From the NCBI GenBank assembly GCA_018664745.1, contig JABJNS010000065.1, positions 1-50,587 on the forward strand: a DNA stretch of 50,587 nt, written 5' to 3'. The stretch is from Flavobacteriales bacterium. Lineage in GTDB: Bacteria > Bacteroidota > Bacteroidia > Flavobacteriales > BACL11. Both the position numbers and the translations under genes were made by a program. Positions within the stretch are counted from its first letter, which is position 1. Every line of letters begins with the position of its first letter. The notes beneath the pieces were generated by a model. The model saw only the letters and a list, made by a program, of their open reading frames with translations, had not been told where the DNA came from and did not search any database. Below are positions 1 to 8,398 of this stretch, in pieces.

Positions 1-832
1 AATGAAAATTCCTTTTGGCATTGCTCAAATTGGGAAAGCCTTCAGAAATGAAATTGTAGCCCGTCAGTTTATTTTCAGAATGCGTGAGTTTGAACAAATG
101 GAAATGCAATTTTTTGTTCGTCCAGGAGAAGAAATGAAATGGTATGCTTATTGGAAAGATTTCCGAATGAAATGGCATAATTCATTAGGGATGGGAGAAG
201 ATAATTACCGTTTTCATGACCATGAAAATTTAGCACATTATGCCAATGCAGCAGCCGATATTGAATTTAAATTTCCATTCGGATTTAAAGAATTAGAAGG
301 GATCCATTCGCGTACTGATTTTGACTTGAAAGCACATCAAGAACATTCTGGGAAAAAATTACAATATTTTGATCCAGAACTAGGAGAAAGCTATGTGCCT
401 TATGTAGTTGAAACTTCTATTGGTTTGGATAGAATGTTCCTTACCGTATTAAGTCATGCTTTCCGTGAAGAACAATTGGAAAATGGAGAAAGTAGAGTGG
501 TATTAAAAATCCCTGCACTTTTAGCGCCTATAAAAGCAGCTATTCTTCCGTTAACTAAGAAAGATGGAATGCCTGAAAAAGCAAGGGAAATAATGAAGTC
601 TCTTCAAATAGATTTCAACTGCCAATATGAAGAAAAGGATTCTATCGGAAAAAGATACAGAAGACAAGATGCGATTGGAACTGCATTCTGTATTACAGTT
701 GATCATCAAACTTTAGAAGACAATACGGTTACTATTAGAGATAGAGATACTATGGAACAAGAAAGAGTTTCAGTAGAAAAACTACATTCCATTATTGCAG
801 AAAAAGTAAATATTGCAAAATATTTAGCTTAG
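1..832 (+). CDS. glyS: Glycine--tRNA ligase, single-chain class II type (3' part, 5' end outside window)
   Basis: Charges tRNA-Gly with glycine in the cytoplasm. The frame is open at the left edge, so about 276 C-terminal residues of a protein usually near 500 residues are present. Visible class II aaRS motifs are motif 2 (GKAFRNEI followed by FRMREFEQMEMQFF) and motif 3 (ETSIGLDRMF). A C-terminal anticodon-binding domain starts near ALLAPIKAAILPL. This is the homodimeric, eukaryote-like GlyRS used by Bacteroidota, not the alpha2beta2 enzyme. The ATG at base 2 is an internal Met, not the start. The stop codon TAG overlaps the stop of folB on the other strand by four bases, leaving no room for a separate terminator. 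Confidence 0.96.
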   Translation, partial: MKIPFGIAQIGKAFRNEIVARQFIFRMREFEQMEMQFFVRPGEEMKWYAYWKDFRMKWHNSLGMGEDNYRFHDHENLAHYANAAADIEFKFPFGFKELEGIHSRTDFDLKAHQEHSGKKLQYFDPELGESYVPYVVETSIGLDRMFLTVLSHAFREEQLENGESRVVLKIPALLAPIKAAILPLTKKDGMPEKAREIMKSLQIDFNCQYEEKDSIGKRYRRQDAIGTAFCITVDHQTLEDNTVTIRDRDTMEQERVSVEKLHSIIAEKVNIAKYLA

Positions 833-1182
833 TTTTCTCCCTGAGAGGTCACTGAAATTTTATCGAAAGTAGCATCAATAGGAGGTAATACTTTTTCTAC
901 TTCTACTGTTACTTTTTGTACTTTATGCAAGGGTAAAATTGCGTCAACAATTCTTTTTGCAAGATGTTCTATCATGTTAGAACGGATAGCCATTTGTTCC
1001 TTTACAATAGCTATGATTTTCACATAGTCCACTGTGTCGTTCAAATCATCTGTTTTTTCAACTTCAGTTGTGTCCGCTTCCACCCAAACATTTACAATAA
1101 AGTGTCCACCCAAAACAGCTTCTTCTGGCAAGTGCCCGTGATGAGCAAAAATTCTGATTCCTTCTACAGTAATTAATCCCAT
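829..1182 (-). CDS. folB: Dihydroneopterin aldolase
   Basis: Folate biosynthesis enzyme that cleaves 7,8-dihydroneopterin to 6-hydroxymethyl-dihydropterin and glycolaldehyde. The 117 residues match the usual FolB length. The N-terminal HHGHLPEEAVLGGHF segment carries the active-site Glu region. LNDTVDYVKI and the MIEHLAKRIVDAIL helix are typical, and VEVEKVLPPI holds the conserved Lys. The ATG overlaps the gltX stop by one base (TAATG on the minus strand), so translation is probably coupled to gltX. The 3' end overlaps glyS convergently. Confidence 0.95.
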   Translation of the reverse strand: MGLITVEGIRIFAHHGHLPEEAVLGGHFIVNVWVEADTTEVEKTDDLNDTVDYVKIIAIVKEQMAIRSNMIEHLAKRIVDAILPLHKVQKVTVEVEKVLPPIDATFDKISVTSQGEN

Positions 1183-2705
1183 TAGTTTATTTTTTCTAAA
1201 GCAGTTTCCATTCTTTTAATCGTTTCTTCTTTTCCTAAAAGAGAAGCAATATCAAAAAGAGATGGTCCCATTCCGAGTCCTGTTAAACAAACCCTAAAAG
1301 CAGGCAATAATTTACCCATTCCTAGTTCATTTTCTTCTAAATACTTTTTAAATGCAACTTCAATATTTTCAGAAGAGAAATCAGATAATTTGGATAATCT
1401 ATCTTTTAATTCCGATACATATTTAGGAGTGTCTTCTTTCCATTTTTTACGGATTGTTTTTTCATCATAAGATGTAGGAGATTCAAAATAATACCTTCCT
1501 TCCTCCCACATATCTTTTACAAAAGTGGCTCTTTCTTTTAATTGCTCACAAACAGTTGCGACAAAATCATCTTCCGCCTCTACCCCATTTTCTTTCAGGA
1601 TAACTTGTAAATCTTGCGCCAACACTTCTCCTGATTTTGCTCTTAAATACTGCTGATTAAACCATCTTGTTTTATCAACATCAAACTTTGCTCCCGCCTT
1701 CCCTACTCTCTCTAAACTGAAAGCTTCTATCAAACCTTCCATAGAAAAAATCTCCTGTGTAGTTCCTGGATTCCATCCTAAAAATGAAAGCATATTTATA
1801 AACGCTTCTTTAATGTAGCCACTTTCTCTGTATCCTGAACTAATTTCTTTTGTTTCTGGGTTCATCCACTGTGTTGGGAAAACAGGAAATCCTAATCTAT
1901 CCCCATCACGCTTACTTAATTTACCATTTCCATCTGGCTTTAGGATTAATGGTAAGTGTGCAAATTCTGGCATTGCATCCTCCCATCCTAAATATTTGTA
2001 TAATAAAACATGTAAAGGTGCTGATGGCAACCACTCCTCCCCTCTTATCACATGAGAAATTTTCATCATATAATCATCCACCACATTAGCTAAATGGTAA
2101 GTTGGCATTCCATCCGATTTAAAGATAACTTTATCGTCCATATTATTGGTATTTACTACAACCCAACCTCTAATAATATCGTTTAGTTTTACCTCTTCAT
2201 TTCTAGGCATTTTTATACGGATAGCATAAGGGTCTCCTGCTTCCAATCTTTTATTTACTTCATCTTCCGATAGTGCTAAAGAATTTTGCATTGTAGTACG
2301 AGTAACCGCATTGTATTGTGGTGAAGGAACTCCTGCAACCTTCATTCTTTCACGCATTGCAGTTAGTTCTTCTGAAGTATCAAAAGCATAATATGCAAAG
2401 CCATCTTTTACCAATTGTTCGGCATAAGGAAAGTACATAGCCTTTCTTTCTGATTGCTTATAAGGACCATATCCTCCCCCATCTACTACTGATTCATCTA
2501 ATTCAATTCCACACCATTTTAGTGCATCAATTAGGTATTCTTCTGCACCTTCAACAAATCTGGTTTGATCTGTATCTTCTATACGCAAAATCATTTTTCC
2601 TCCTTTGTTTTTAGCAAAAAGGTAATTATAAAGGGCTGTTCTAACCCCTCCAATATGTAATGGTCCTGTTGGGCTAGGTGCAAATCGTACTCTTACTTCT
2701 GACAT
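1182..2705 (-). CDS. gltX: Glutamate--tRNA ligase
   Basis: Class I aminoacyl-tRNA synthetase that charges tRNA-Glu, and possibly tRNA-Gln for GatCAB amidation (gatA is also in this window). The protein opens with MSEVRVRFAPSPTGPLHIGG, giving the HIGH-type ATP motif at residues 15-20. The second signature is the LSKR motif in GKLSKRDGD. Length is about 507 residues, normal for GltX. The open frame continues 13 codons further upstream (to 2744), but family alignment and the promoter at 2726-2733 both favour the ATG at 2705. It is first in a two-gene unit with folB. Confidence 0.96.
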   Translation of the reverse strand: MSEVRVRFAPSPTGPLHIGGVRTALYNYLFAKNKGGKMILRIEDTDQTRFVEGAEEYLIDALKWCGIELDESVVDGGGYGPYKQSERKAMYFPYAEQLVKDGFAYYAFDTSEELTAMRERMKVAGVPSPQYNAVTRTTMQNSLALSEDEVNKRLEAGDPYAIRIKMPRNEEVKLNDIIRGWVVVNTNNMDDKVIFKSDGMPTYHLANVVDDYMMKISHVIRGEEWLPSAPLHVLLYKYLGWEDAMPEFAHLPLILKPDGNGKLSKRDGDRLGFPVFPTQWMNPETKEISSGYRESGYIKEAFINMLSFLGWNPGTTQEIFSMEGLIEAFSLERVGKAGAKFDVDKTRWFNQQYLRAKSGEVLAQDLQVILKENGVEAEDDFVATVCEQLKERATFVKDMWEEGRYYFESPTSYDEKTIRKKWKEDTPKYVSELKDRLSKLSDFSSENIEVAFKKYLEENELGMGKLLPAFRVCLTGLGMGPSLFDIASLLGKEETIKRMETALEKIN

Positions 2706-2725
2706 TGTAATAAATTTTTCGGCTG

Positions 2726-2733
2726 CAAAGATA
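2726..2733 (-). promoter_or_regulatory. Bacteroidota -7 box for gltX-folB (TATCTTTG)
   Basis: The minus strand reads TATCTTTG, a perfect match to the Bacteroidota TAnnTTTG -7 element. It ends 20 bases before the gltX ATG at 2705, which predicts a short leader. No clear TTG -33 element lies at the usual distance. The box faces the divergent promoter at 2779. Confidence 0.65.
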
Positions 2734-2778
2734 AGATTTATCAAGTAATAGAGTTTTATGATAAGCCGTTAAAAATTG

Positions 2779-2786
2779 TACTTTTG
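2779..2786 (+). promoter_or_regulatory. Bacteroidota -7 box for the DUF4175-ybeY-mnmG unit (TACTTTTG)
   Basis: TACTTTTG matches TAnnTTTG exactly. Only five bases separate it from the ATG at 2792. Transcription normally starts several bases after this box, so the mRNA should begin at or almost at the start codon (leaderless or nearly so). The next in-frame Met is about 117 codons downstream and past the first membrane segments, so the start cannot easily be moved. Confidence 0.6.
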
Positions 2787-2791
2787 CAAGG

Positions 2792-5700
2792 ATGAATTCT
2801 CAACCTAAAATAGAATTATGTGAAAAACTGAATAAATTCGTTAAACGATTTTATACCAATCAGCTAATTAAAGGGGGAATCTATTCTTTAGCAGTACTGA
2901 GTATCTTCTTTATTGGTTTTTCAACTATTGAACATTTTACCCAATTTGGGGTTGGAAGCAGAACTTTTTTATTCTGGACTTACCTTATTATTAACGCCTT
3001 AATTGCAATAAAATACATAGCTATCCCCTTACTTCATTTACTGAGTTTTGGTAAAACACTAAGCCACAAACAAGCTGCAAAAATTATTGGAACTCATTTT
3101 ACTGAAGTTGATGATAAACTACTAAATATCCTAGAATTACAGGAGATGAGTACTGCTGAAAATGCTTTGATAAACGCAAGTATTCAGCAAAAAATAAAAG
3201 ATATAAAGCCTATCTCATTTGGGAATGCCATTAATTATGCTGACAATAAAAAATATGCAAAATGGGTGCTTATCCCACTTGCTGTCATTTTACTTTTTAT
3301 CATTTCAGGAAAGCAATATATACTTACTGAAAGCTCTGCCAGAATACTAAGGCACAATACTTTTTTTGAACCAAAAGCACCTTTTCAATATCATGTTTTA
3401 AATCCAAAATTAGAAGTAATCCAATATAAAGATTATACATTGGAAATAGAAATAATAGGAAATGAAATCCCTAGTGAAGTATTTATAATAATTAACGGAA
3501 ATTCATTTCGAATAAAAAGCAATAGCAACACTACATTCGAGCATCTTTTCAAAGTAGTAAATGCTGATATTTCATTTCAATTTTCAGCTGGAGGTTATAT
3601 TAGCAATCATTATACATTAAAAGCTCTTCCTCAGCCTAAAGTAGTTGACCTTAACACCTTTCTGAACTACCCAAGCTACACCAAAATCAAAGATGAACAT
3701 ATCAAAAATAATGGTGATTTAATAATCCCTGAAGGGACAATAGTGCAGTGGGATATAAGTCTGCAAAACACTAAAAATATCTCTTTTCTTTTTTCTGAAA
3801 GCAATCACACGGAATGGGCTAATAATACTGTTACTTATAAAAAGCAGTTTTTCAAAAGCACCCCTTATCAAATTATCACCCAAAACGAACATCAATTGAG
3901 TGATAGCTTGTCCTACTATATAAAGGTAATTCCTGATGCATATCCGACAATAAAAGTAAATCAGAATTTTGATAGTACGAATGTTCAGTTTTTATTCAGT
4001 GGAGAAATTGAAGATGATTATGGCTTACAAAAATTAACTTTTAATTATCGAATTACTAGCAATGACACTAATCCTTTAGTCAGTCAGCAGCTAACCATTA
4101 AGCAGCTATCCAAAGAACTTTTCTTTTTTACATTCAATTTTAATTACTTGCAACTAGCAGCAGGAGAGGAAATAGAATACTATTTTGAAGTTTGGGATAA
4201 TGATGTAGTAAATGGCTCGAAAAACACAAAAAGCACTCGTTTTTCACACAAAGAAGCAACAAAAGAGGAATTAACTGCAAAAAAGGATGCTGAAAATGAA
4301 AAAACAAAAAGTGGACTTAATAAATCAATATCACTTGCTAAAGAGATAAAAAAGGATATTGCACAGCTCAATAAAACTATCTTAGAAAAGAAAAAAATTA
4401 GCTGGGAAGAAAAACAAAAAGCAAAAGAAATTCTAAAAAAACAAAAGCAACTTGAGCAACAAATAAAAGACACACAGAAAAAAAATAGTGAAAACCTAAA
4501 AAATAAGGAAAAATTAAATTCTTCAATACTTGAAAAACAAAAACAGTTAGAGGAATTAATGAATAAAGTCTTAGATGAGGAAACCCAAAAACTCTTGCAA
4601 GAAATGGAGGAGATGATGGAGAAGGCAGACAAAGAAAAACTAAAAGAATTACTAGAGAAATTAGATGAGGAAAATACTGATTTAGAAAAAGAGCTAGATA
4701 GAGAGTTAGAACTTTTTAAACAATTAGAATTTGAACAAAAAGTAGAAGAAACACTAGAGAAAATAGAAGAACTTAAAAAAGAACAAGAAGCCTTAAAAAA
4801 AGAAACTGAGAAAGGAAAAACAGAAAAGGAAGAACTTGCTAAAAAACAAGAGGAGTTAAGCAAAAAAATGGAGGACTTACAAAAAGATTTGCAAGACTTA
4901 AGAAAGAAAAATATGGCATTGGAGGATAAAAATAAAATGCCTGACACCAAAGCCAATGAAGAGGATATAAAACAGAAAATGCAAGAGAGTAAAGATGCTC
5001 TTAAAAAAGGAAAGAAGAAGAAAGCGCAAAATTCTCAAAAAGAAGCATTAGAAAAATTAGAACAAATCGAGCAGCAATTACAAAGCATGCAAAAAAGCAG
5101 TGGAGAAGACAAGCCTAAAGAAGATATGGAGACTCTAAGAAAAATCCTTGAAAATTTGGTTACTCTTTCTTTTGATCAGGAAGAACTAATGCAACATGCT
5201 ACAAATACTCCTAAAAATAGTCCAGAATTTATTAAAATTGTTCAAAGACAAAATAAACTATCTGATGATAGTCAAATTATTGAAGACTCTTTATTAGCCC
5301 TCAGTAAAAGAGTAGTTCAGATACAAGCAACTATCAATAATGAAATTGCAGCAATCAATAATAACATGATTAAAGCAACAAACCAACTAGAAGGAAGACA
5401 AGTTGAGAAAGCAGCAGAACGCCAACAGTTTATAATGACTTCTACTAACAACTTAGCTTTACTATTGTCCGAAATTTTAGAGCAAATGCAAAAAGATTTA
5501 GCCAATAAAACTCCTGGGGAAAAACAATGCAACAAACCAAATCCTAATTGCAAAAAACCTTCAATGTCACAACTGAAAGAGGCACAAAAGAAGCTCAATA
5601 AGGAAATGAAAAAAGGGAAAAGTGGTAAAAAAGGAAAAAAGAAAGGGGAAAAGAATGCTAAAAAATTAATGCAATTAGCAAAAAAGCAAGAAGCAATTAG

Positions 5701-6082
5701 AAAACAATTGATGGAGCTAAGAGATGAACAGGGAAAGAATGGAGAGAAAGGAAAGATTGATAAAATCCTAGAGGATATGGAGGAAAATGAAACAGATATA
5801 ATCAATAATCAAATTACACAAGAAACAATAGCAAGGCAACAGGAAATTCTCACTAGATTGCTTGAGGCAGAAAAAGCAGAAAGGGAGCAAGATGAAGATG
5901 ATAAAAGGAAATCAATAGAATGGAATTTTGTTCCTGATAATACAACTGAGGAATATTTAGAATACAAAAAGCAGAAACAACATCAAGAAGAACTTTTAAA
6001 AACTACTCCTGTTCAGCTCAAGCCTTACTATAAAAAGAAGGTAAATTCTTATTTTAACACTTTAATTAAAGAAGATAAATGA
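2792..6082 (+). CDS. DUF4175-family giant membrane-anchored coiled-coil protein
   Basis: Function unknown. The 1096-residue protein has three hydrophobic segments near residues 27-47, 57-82 and 155-175. A probable periplasmic beta-rich region follows (about 180-485). From about residue 489 to 1040 there is a very long Lys/Glu/Gln-rich, mostly alpha-helical coiled coil. A short Cys-containing stretch (QCNKPNPNCKKPSM, near residue 910) interrupts the charged region and is followed by a Lys/Gly-rich run. The arrangement matches Bacteroidota members of the DUF4175 family, which I recognise by layout rather than by catalytic motif. The last four bases overlap the ybeY start (ATGA), so it is co-translated with ybeY. 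Plus-strand codons here are extremely purine-rich, which creates long false ORFs on the minus strand. Confidence 0.85.
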   Translation: MNSQPKIELCEKLNKFVKRFYTNQLIKGGIYSLAVLSIFFIGFSTIEHFTQFGVGSRTFLFWTYLIINALIAIKYIAIPLLHLLSFGKTLSHKQAAKIIGTHFTEVDDKLLNILELQEMSTAENALINASIQQKIKDIKPISFGNAINYADNKKYAKWVLIPLAVILLFIISGKQYILTESSARILRHNTFFEPKAPFQYHVLNPKLEVIQYKDYTLEIEIIGNEIPSEVFIIINGNSFRIKSNSNTTFEHLFKVVNADISFQFSAGGYISNHYTLKALPQPKVVDLNTFLNYPSYTKIKDEHIKNNGDLIIPEGTIVQWDISLQNTKNISFLFSESNHTEWANNTVTYKKQFFKSTPYQIITQNEHQLSDSLSYYIKVIPDAYPTIKVNQNFDSTNVQFLFSGEIEDDYGLQKLTFNYRITSNDTNPLVSQQLTIKQLSKELFFFTFNFNYLQLAAGEEIEYYFEVWDNDVVNGSKNTKSTRFSHKEATKEELTAKKDAENEKTKSGLNKSISLAKEIKKDIAQLNKTILEKKKISWEEKQKAKEILKKQKQLEQQIKDTQKKNSENLKNKEKLNSSILEKQKQLEELMNKVLDEETQKLLQEMEEMMEKADKEKLKELLEKLDEENTDLEKELDRELELFKQLEFEQKVEETLEKIEELKKEQEALKKETEKGKTEKEELAKKQEELSKKMEDLQKDLQDLRKKNMALEDKNKMPDTKANEEDIKQKMQESKDALKKGKKKKAQNSQKEALEKLEQIEQQLQSMQKSSGEDKPKEDMETLRKILENLVTLSFDQEELMQHATNTPKNSPEFIKIVQRQNKLSDDSQIIEDSLLALSKRVVQIQATINNEIAAINNNMIKATNQLEGRQVEKAAERQQFIMTSTNNLALLLSEILEQMQKDLANKTPGEKQCNKPNPNCKKPSMSQLKEAQKKLNKEMKKGKSGKKGKKKGEKNAKKLMQLAKKQEAIRKQLMELRDEQGKNGEKGKIDKILEDMEENETDIINNQITQETIARQQEILTRLLEAEKAEREQDEDDKRKSIEWNFVPDNTTEEYLEYKKQKQHQEELLKTTPVQLKPYYKKKVNSYFNTLIKEDK

Positions 6083-6492
6083 TAGAATATCAATATATAG
6101 AATGTGACGAAATAATAACTAGTGAAGAAATCAGCTTATGGCTTTCTAATGTTATAAAAGAGGAAGGAAAGGAAATTGGAGAATTAGTATATGTACTCTG
6201 TAAAGATGAATATTTGTTAGAAAAAAATATCCAATTTTTAAATCACGATACACTTACAGATGTTATCACTTTTGATTATTGTGAGAATGATTTAATTAAT
6301 GGTGATATTCTTATCAGTACAGATAGGGTAGAAGAAAACGCTAAAACTTATAAGGTTAATTATTTAACTGAACTACACAGAGTTATGGTGCATGGTTTAC
6401 TACATTTGCTCGGTTATAAAGATAAAAAGGAAAAAGACGCAAAAACAATGCGTGAAAAAGAAAATTATTATTTAAATAAGATTATTAACTAA
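6079..6492 (+). CDS. ybeY: Endoribonuclease YbeY (rRNA maturation factor)
   Basis: Single-strand-specific, metal-dependent RNase involved in 16S rRNA 3' maturation and ribosome quality control. It has 137 residues, normal for Bacteroidota. The metal-binding signature is HGLLHLLGYKD at residues 105-115. The usual H-x3-H-x5-H has Asp at the third position (D115). LNHDTLTDVITFDY (about 54-67) replaces the region that carries a conserved Arg in E. coli YbeY. Both differences are, as I recall, typical of Bacteroidota YbeY. The ATG overlaps the DUF4175 stop by four bases. mnmG starts 34 bases downstream with no recognisable promoter, so it is probably in the same transcript. Confidence 0.93.
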   Translation: MIEYQYIECDEIITSEEISLWLSNVIKEEGKEIGELVYVLCKDEYLLEKNIQFLNHDTLTDVITFDYCENDLINGDILISTDRVEENAKTYKVNYLTELHRVMVHGLLHLLGYKDKKEKDAKTMREKENYYLNKIIN

Positions 6493-6526
6493 TTTATTTT
6501 CAGTATTTTACACTCATTCACAAACT

Positions 6527-8398
6527 ATGAAATTAGACGAAAAATATGATGTAATAATAGTAGGAGGAGGTCATGCTGGCTGTGAAGCTGCACACTCTGC
6601 CTCCACACTTGGATCAAAAGTACTATTAGTTACGCAAAATTTAGAAACCCTAGCGCGTATGTCCTGCAACCCAGCAATGGGAGGTGTAGCTAAAGGGCAA
6701 ATAATAAGAGAAATTGATGCACTAGGTGGAATGTCTGGAATTGTAACAGACGCTTCTTCTATTCAATTTAGAATGCTAAATAAAAGTAAAGGACCTGCAA
6801 TGTGGAGTCCTAGAGCACAATGTGACAGGAAAATATTTGAAAGAGAATGGCGTAAAACTCTAGAAGGAAATAAAAATATTGATTTCTGGCAAGATACAGT
6901 AGATAATATCACTACTGAAAAAGGGAAAGCTACAGGTATCATTACCAAAATGGGGGTTGAAATTGAAGGGAAAAGTGTTGTTCTCTGTAATGGAACTTTC
7001 CTAAATGGACTTATTCACCTTGGAAAAAAGAACTATAAAGGAGGGCGCTCAGGAGAACCCTCAGCTGAAGGGATTACAAAACAACTAATTGAACTTGGAT
7101 TTACACACGGAAGAATGAAAACCGGAACACCTCCAAGATTAGATGGTAGAACAATAGATTATTCAGTAACAGAAGAACAAGCAGGTGATGAGAATACGGT
7201 AAGTTTCTCATACATGACAAAAGAGAAAATAAAAGACCAACACTCTTGTTTTATCACTTACACATCACCTGAAGTTCATGCAATTTTAAAAGAAGGATTT
7301 GAAGACTCTCCAATGTTTTCAGGAAGGATAAAAGGGTTAGGACCAAGATATTGTCCGTCAATTGAAGATAAAATTGAAAGGTTTTCATCTAAAGACAGAC
7401 ATCAATTATTCATTGAGCCAGAGGGAAGAGATACTGTAGAAATCTATTTAAATGGATTCTCCACATCACTTCCTGAAGCTGTTCAATTAAAAGCCCTAAG
7501 GAAAATTAAAGGGCTTGAAAAAGTAAAAATGTTCAGAGCTGGATATGCAATTGAATACGACTACTTTCCACCAACTCAACTTAAGCACACCTTAGAAACT
7601 AAACTAGTCAATAACTTATTCTTTTGTGGACAAATAAACGGAACAACAGGGTATGAAGAAGCTGCTGCACAAGGATTGATGGCAGGTGTTAATGCGCACC
7701 AGAATGCACATGAAAAAGAAGAGTTTATCTTAAGCAGATCAGATGCATATATTGGAGTTTTAATAGATGACTTGATAACAAAAGGAACTGAGGAACCTTA
7801 CCGAATGTTTACTTCTAGAGCTGAATATCGTTTGCTTTTAAGACAAGATAATGCTGATATTAGACTTACCAAAAAAGGCTATGAACTTGGTCTTGCAAAG
7901 GCAGAAAGACTAAAACAACTAGAAAGGAAAGAAAATGAAACTGCAGCACTTATTAAGTTTTTAGAAAAACAAAGCATTGACCCAACTGATATCAATCCTA
8001 CTCTTGAAAGATTAGGGAGTTCTATATTAAAACAAAAAGTTAAACTTAAGTCAGTTTTATCAAGACCTCATATTACCATAAATGATTTATTAGTTTGTGA
8101 AGAGTTAAATTCATTTTTGCAAGAGAAAAACTGCATGCCAGAAGCAATTGAACAAGCTGAAATTGAGATAAAATATGGTGGCTACTTAAACAAAGAAAAA
8201 GAATCGGCTGCAAAACTAAAAAGGTTAGAAAATATAAAAATAAGTTCAGATTTTGAATTTGACAAACTACACTCAATTTCAACTGAAGGAAGGGAAAAAT
8301 TAAAATCAATACAACCAAAAACGATAGGACAAGCCTCAAGAATAAGTGGCGTATCACCCTCAGATATAAATGTATTATTAATATACTTAGGAAGATGA
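6527..8398 (+). CDS. mnmG: tRNA uridine-5-carboxymethylaminomethyl modification enzyme MnmG (GidA)
   Basis: FAD-dependent partner of MnmE that installs the cmnm5 group on wobble U34 of tRNAs reading split codon boxes. The 623-residue length is standard. The N-terminal dinucleotide-binding motif is VGGGHAGCEAA at about residues 12-22. Conserved family blocks include SCNPAMGGVAKG, GPAMWSPRAQCDR, KTGTPPRLDGRTID, YDYFPPTQL, GQINGTTGYEEAAAQG and TSRAEYRLLLRQDNAD. The C-terminal helical domain (about 550-620) binds MnmE/tRNA in known structures. The stop overlaps the ATG of a methyltransferase gene (ATGA, 8395-8398). Confidence 0.97.
   Translation: MKLDEKYDVIIVGGGHAGCEAAHSASTLGSKVLLVTQNLETLARMSCNPAMGGVAKGQIIREIDALGGMSGIVTDASSIQFRMLNKSKGPAMWSPRAQCDRKIFEREWRKTLEGNKNIDFWQDTVDNITTEKGKATGIITKMGVEIEGKSVVLCNGTFLNGLIHLGKKNYKGGRSGEPSAEGITKQLIELGFTHGRMKTGTPPRLDGRTIDYSVTEEQAGDENTVSFSYMTKEKIKDQHSCFITYTSPEVHAILKEGFEDSPMFSGRIKGLGPRYCPSIEDKIERFSSKDRHQLFIEPEGRDTVEIYLNGFSTSLPEAVQLKALRKIKGLEKVKMFRAGYAIEYDYFPPTQLKHTLETKLVNNLFFCGQINGTTGYEEAAAQGLMAGVNAHQNAHEKEEFILSRSDAYIGVLIDDLITKGTEEPYRMFTSRAEYRLLLRQDNADIRLTKKGYELGLAKAERLKQLERKENETAALIKFLEKQSIDPTDINPTLERLGSSILKQKVKLKSVLSRPHITINDLLVCEELNSFLQEKNCMPEAIEQAEIEIKYGGYLNKEKESAAKLKRLENIKISSDFEFDKLHSISTEGREKLKSIQPKTIGQASRISGVSPSDINVLLIYLGR

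Noticed and set aside
4180..4956. 258-codon minus-strand ORF rich in Ser and Phe
   Set aside because: It is antisense to the Lys/Glu-rich coiled coil of the DUF4175 gene; the GAA/AAA-rich coding strand gives TTC/TTT codons and few stops by composition alone. No promoter or domain supports it. The same applies to 5317-5805 on the minus strand.
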